NCBI RefSeq assembly: GCF_014530035.1
Contig: NZ_JACVMX010000004.1
Location: forward strand, 124,001 to 188,000
Length of the DNA stretch: 64,000 nucleotides
Direction: 5' to 3'
Source of the DNA: Leucobacter sp. cx-328
GTDB lineage: Bacteria > Actinomycetota > Actinomycetes > Actinomycetales > Microbacteriaceae
The position numbers were made by a program, and so were the translations under genes. The notes under the pieces are model-generated. The model was not told the origin of the DNA and did no database searches. It saw nothing but the letters and a program-made list of their open reading frames with translations. How positions within the stretch are numbered: position 1 is the first letter of the stretch; each line of letters opens with the position of its first letter. Positions 61,248-64,000 of the stretch are shown here, in pieces.

Positions 61248-62861
61248 ATGTCTATGCATCCCGCAGTTTCACTGCACAATCTCACGTTTGCCTGGCCAGA
61301 TGGCAAGGTCGCGCTCGAACAGCTCAACGGCACGTTCAATCCGGGCAAGACCGGCCTCATCGGAAGTAACGGTGCAGGCAAGTCGACGCTGCTTCGCCTC
61401 ATCGCGGGCAAGCTCAAAGCGACCTCTGGCAAGATCCGCGCCCAGGGTGACATCGGATACCTGCCGCAGAACCTCACGCTGCAGGCCGACGCAACGATCG
61501 CCGATCTGCTCGGTATTCGCCCAACGCTCAACGCGATGCGTGCGATCGAAGCCGGTGATATTCAGCAGCGGTACTTCGACCGGATTGGTGACGATTGGGA
61601 CATTGAGTCGCGCGCTGACGAGGCGCTCACGAACATCGGATTTTCGGGGGCGGATCTCGAACGCAGCGTCGCCGAACTCTCTGGCGGCGAGAGCATGCTC
61701 ATTGCCATCACCGGGCTCCGGCTGCGCCGCACCCCCATCACGCTGCTCGACGAGCCGACCAACAATCTCGACCGCGATACGCGCGCAACCCTGACGAAGC
61801 TCGTCGACGGCTGGCCAGGCACGCTCATCGTGGTGAGCCACGACCTCGAACTGCTCGAACATATGGATCACACCGCCGAGCTGCACGCCGGACGCCTCGA
61901 GACGTTCGGCGGCCCGTACAGCGAATGGCGTGCGAACCAAGACCAGCTGCAGACCGCAGCGCGGCAGGCCGCTCGCACCGCGCAGCAAGCGCTGAAGAGC
62001 GAGAAGCGGCAGCGCGTCGAGGCAGAAACCAAGCTCGCCCGCCGCGAGCGCACAGCGAAGAAGGCGCAGAAGGACGGCGGCATTCCCAAGATCGTGGCCG
62101 GGAATCTGGCGAGCCGTGCCCAGGGATCCGCCGGATCGATGCGCACCACGCTCGACGCCAAGGTCGAAGCCGCACAAGCCGCGGTTGACGCCGCGGATGC
62201 CCGCGTGCGCGAGACCGCGCACATCTCGCTTGAGCTGCCCGACCCGAACGTGCCGCGCGGGCGCCGAATTGCGGAGCTGACGGATGGCTCGCGGAATGTG
62301 GTCATTCAAGGGCCGGAGCGGGTCGCGCTCATTGGGCCGAACGGGTCTGGCAAGTCGACGCTCATCGCGCAGCTGCTCGCGGGCAGTGAGGCGACTCCGG
62401 GTCGCGCCCACGGTCGACTCCTCACCGAACACGTGGGGTTCCTCCCGCAACGACTCGACAGCCTCGACGACTCCGCGAGTGCGCTCGAGAACGTTCGTGC
62501 GGTGGCTCCGGAGACTCCGCTGGGAACGATCCGCAATCATCTCGCGCGTCTGCTGCTGCGCGGTCCGGGCGTCGATCGCCCCGTGGGAACGCTGTCGGGT
62601 GGCGAGCGCTTTCGGGTGGCGCTTGCGCGGCTGTTGTTCGCGGATCCGCCAGCCCAACTCCTCGTGCTCGACGAGCCGACGAACAACCTCGATATTGCCA
62701 GTGTCGAGCAGCTCGCCGAGGCGCTTGACGCGTATCGAGGCGCACTCCTCGTCGTGAGTCACGACTATTCCTTCCTGGATCGGATCCGCGTCGACACGGT
62801 CATTCAGCTCGACCCGAGTGGTGGCATGGAGGTGCTTTCCGAGCTTCCATTTGACGACTAA
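61248..62861 (+). CDS. ABC-F ribosome-associated ATPase
   Basis: This 537-residue protein has two ABC ATPase domains and no membrane segment. Domain 1 has G-S-N-G-A-G-K-S-T (residues about 37-45), E-L-S-G-G-E and L-L-D-E-P-T-N-N-L-D. A basic coiled-coil linker (about 230-300, K/R/A/E-rich) precedes domain 2 with G-P-N-G-S-G-K-S-T, L-S-G-G-E-R and L-D-E-P-T-N-N-L-D. The plan is that of ABC-F proteins, which act on the ribosomal E/P site. Some protect against macrolides, lincosamides and pleuromutilins. The leader peptide and attenuator upstream point to a resistance role. ATG 61248 is chosen because the frame further upstream covers the leader. Confidence 0.9.
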   Translation: MSMHPAVSLHNLTFAWPDGKVALEQLNGTFNPGKTGLIGSNGAGKSTLLRLIAGKLKATSGKIRAQGDIGYLPQNLTLQADATIADLLGIRPTLNAMRAIEAGDIQQRYFDRIGDDWDIESRADEALTNIGFSGADLERSVAELSGGESMLIAITGLRLRRTPITLLDEPTNNLDRDTRATLTKLVDGWPGTLIVVSHDLELLEHMDHTAELHAGRLETFGGPYSEWRANQDQLQTAARQAARTAQQALKSEKRQRVEAETKLARRERTAKKAQKDGGIPKIVAGNLASRAQGSAGSMRTTLDAKVEAAQAAVDAADARVRETAHISLELPDPNVPRGRRIAELTDGSRNVVIQGPERVALIGPNGSGKSTLIAQLLAGSEATPGRAHGRLLTEHVGFLPQRLDSLDDSASALENVRAVAPETPLGTIRNHLARLLLRGPGVDRPVGTLSGGERFRVALARLLFADPPAQLLVLDEPTNNLDIASVEQLAEALDAYRGALLVVSHDYSFLDRIRVDTVIQLDPSGGMEVLSELPFDD

Positions 62862-62881
62862 AACGATCGCTGGACTGGGAT

Positions 62882-62900
62882 TTAGGGTTGCCTAACCTTG
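62882..62900. promoter_or_regulatory. IdeR/DtxR-type iron box upstream of dps
   Basis: TTAGGGTTGCCTAACCTTG matches the DtxR/IdeR consensus TTAGGTTAGSCTAACCTAA at 15 of 19 positions, with both half-sites clear. It lies just upstream of the -35 element rather than over the promoter, which fits activation, as IdeR does for a ferritin gene in mycobacteria. Confidence 0.75.
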
Positions 62901-62901
62901 C

Positions 62902-62929
62902 TTGCATTACGCCAAAATCGGAGTATCGT
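62902..62929 (+). promoter_or_regulatory. dps promoter
   Basis: TTGCAT (62902-62907) and TATCGT (62924-62929) are 16 bases apart, giving a start near 62936 and a leader of about 40 bases with GAAAGG before the ATG. Confidence 0.6.
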
Positions 62930-62978
62930 ACTTTTTAACAGTTCAAATCAAACGTGAGACGAAAGGTATAGACACATC

Positions 62979-63470
62979 ATGGTCGCTACTCAGAAAACTT
63001 CAGTCGTAGTCTCGCAGGGAGACCTCGATCGCCCCGCAGGCGTAGCTCGCTACCTCGCGCCGGTCGTGAACGATCTCGTTGCACTCGCAGTCAACGGCAA
63101 GCAGGCGCACTGGCACGTGCGCGGCGCAAACTTCATCGGCGTACACGAGTTCCTCGATGACGTGGTCACCCACGCACAGGACGGTGCCGACGAGGTCGCA
63201 GAGCGCATCGTCGCACTCGGCCTTCCGCTCGATGCTCGCATCGGTTCGGTCGCCGCTGGCAACAGCCTTCCTGAGCTGAGCGCCGGCTTCCAGAACTCCG
63301 AGACCACGGTCACCGAAATGGTCGCTTCGCTCGACGCAGCAATCGCGACGGTCTACGCGGCGATCGACGGCCTTGCCGACGTCGACGCTCCGAGCCAGGA
63401 CATCGTCATCGCGCTCGCACAGCAGCTCGACAAGGATCGCTGGTTCCTCAATTCGCACATTGCGAACTAA
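62979..63470 (+). CDS. dps: Dps-family ferritin-like DNA-protecting protein
   Basis: This 163-residue four-helix protein belongs to the Dps family, dodecamers that store iron and shield DNA from oxidation. The ferroxidase site is visible as K-Q-A-H-W-H-V-R-G near residues 41-49 with a following H-E-F-L-D-D (about 58-63). The di-iron ligands lie at the dimer interface, as in all Dps. The end D-K-D-R-W-F-L is the usual final helix. ATG 62979 follows GAAAGG by about 13 bases. An iron box and a promoter precede it, and a siderophore-interacting protein gene converges on it. Confidence 0.93.
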   Translation: MVATQKTSVVVSQGDLDRPAGVARYLAPVVNDLVALAVNGKQAHWHVRGANFIGVHEFLDDVVTHAQDGADEVAERIVALGLPLDARIGSVAAGNSLPELSAGFQNSETTVTEMVASLDAAIATVYAAIDGLADVDAPSQDIVIALAQQLDKDRWFLNSHIAN

Positions 63471-63500
63471 TTTCGTCTGACTAACGAGTCAGGGAACCCG

Positions 63501-63534
63501 GGTGGGTGGCGCGGATCTTTCCGCGTCGCCCACC
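63501..63534. terminator. Terminator after dps
   Basis: Arms 63501-63515 and 63520-63534 pair over 15 positions with two G-U pairs, around a TCTT loop, and are followed by TTTGCGTTTG. It serves dps and perhaps the converging SIP gene. Confidence 0.8.
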
Positions 63535-63543
63535 TTTGCGTTT

Positions 63544-63571
63544 GCGGGCGAGTTAGTGCGGGCGAGTTAGT
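63544..63571. repeat. 14-bp tandem duplication (GCGGGCGAGTTAGT x2)
   Basis: Two exact units stand at 63544-63557 and 63558-63571, between the dps terminator and the SIP gene stop. Confidence 0.85.
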
Positions 63572-63595
63572 GCGTGCGTGGTGAGACGGCGCGAG

Positions 63596-64000
63596 CTAGT
63601 CGTTGAGTTCGCCGCGGAACGCGGTCGCGGCCGCGAACGTCTCAGCAAGTTCGTCAGCGATGCGACGCAGCTCACTGGTCGCCCACTCGTTGCCACCCAG
63701 GCCAGGCCACAGCTGCACATAGCGACCGCTCATCGGGTCACCACGCAGCCACTCATCCAGCCAGCCGTCAGCTGCACGGACAGCGGTGGCGCCGGGGCGC
63801 GCGGCATTCGTTGCGCGGACCACCCAGGTGACACTCACGCCTGCGGGGAAGAGTCCCCGCTCGAATGGTTCGATCTGCACCGGCGACTCAACCTCGACGA
63901 TGACTCGGCCATAGGTCTTGCGTGGGAGCATTGACGCCCAGTCGCGCAGCGCAGGAACATCTTCGACGTCACCAACCGCGAGCACGCACTCGAGGTTCGT
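63596..64000 (-). CDS. Siderophore-interacting (SIP-domain) protein, partial
   Basis: The last 134 codons are in the window; the start lies past the right edge. V-L-A-V-G-D-V-E-D-V-P-A-L-R-D-W-A matches the G-D-E-x-x-x-P-A-L core of SIP domains, and V-I-V-E-V then V-T-W-V-V-R follow as in that fold, which is related to ferredoxin reductases. Such proteins reduce ferric siderophores or act beside flavin enzymes. It converges with dps, so both concern iron. The N-terminal FAD-binding half cannot be checked. Confidence 0.72.
   Translation of the reverse strand, partial: TNLECVLAVGDVEDVPALRDWASMLPRKTYGRVIVEVESPVQIEPFERGLFPAGVSVTWVVRATNAARPGATAVRAADGWLDEWLRGDPMSGRYVQLWPGLGGNEWATSELRRIADELAETFAAATAFRGELND

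Noticed and set aside
61269-62762. 497-codon minus-strand frame opposite the ABC-F gene
   Set aside because: Mirror of a certain coding frame with shadow-type composition and no own ribosome site.

Overview
The window reads as chromosomal DNA of a high-GC actinobacterium, most likely Microbacteriaceae and possibly Leucobacter-like. Supporting signs are mycothiol-dependent formaldehyde detoxification, LAxTG-type cell-wall sorting signals, an IdeR/DtxR-type iron box, a complete kdpFABCDE operon and several apparently leaderless starts. The genus is an inference; no 16S rRNA gene is present.

Core-like left part (1-32.7 kb): the end of a GntR-like regulator; two tandem YhgE/Pip membrane proteins with a TetR repressor; a DEDDh exonuclease with a BRCT domain; a CtpE-like P-type ATPase; a DHA2 drug exporter with a divergent TetR gene; and the high-affinity K+ system kdpFABC with sensor/regulator kdpDE. 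Then come a lamin-tail-domain surface protein, a four-gene operon (lysA-like decarboxylase plus a polar amino acid ABC importer) facing a PucR-type regulator, S-(hydroxymethyl)mycothiol dehydrogenase with its MBL-fold partner, and a lipoprotein. A 95-bp intergenic repeat occurs in direct orientation on both sides of the DHA2/TetR pair.

Accessory middle (32.8-56.1 kb): this is a patchwork of lower-GC cargo. (a) A giant LRV-repeat protein is preceded by a small helical protein with an RN-x4-H motif, a possible sensor/HEPN-effector pair. (b) A secreted protein with a cationic two-Cys C-terminus is followed 5 bases later by a small membrane protein, resembling a bacteriocin/immunity pair. It sits between an intact APC permease gene and a 90-bp fragment of a second permease copy. 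(c) There is a frameshifted fic gene and a recombinase-type HTH remnant with an in-frame stop. (d) An operon encodes a SNF2 helicase, a type III-like adenine methyltransferase, a Res helicase-nuclease, an AAA_13-like ATPase with a CxxC hook, and a membrane protein. A tRNA-Pro(GGG) gene closes the island.

Right part (56.2-64 kb): an APH-fold phosphotransferase; a heterodimeric ABC exporter with complementary degenerate ATP sites; and an ABC-F protein. The exporter and the ABC-F gene are each preceded by a short leader peptide with a hairpin, which suggests antibiotic-responsive attenuation. A dps gene with an upstream iron box and a siderophore-interacting (SIP) protein cut by the window edge follow.

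The best candidates for undescribed biology are the LRV/HEPN-like pair, the secreted toxin-like/membrane pair and the extended type III restriction operon.
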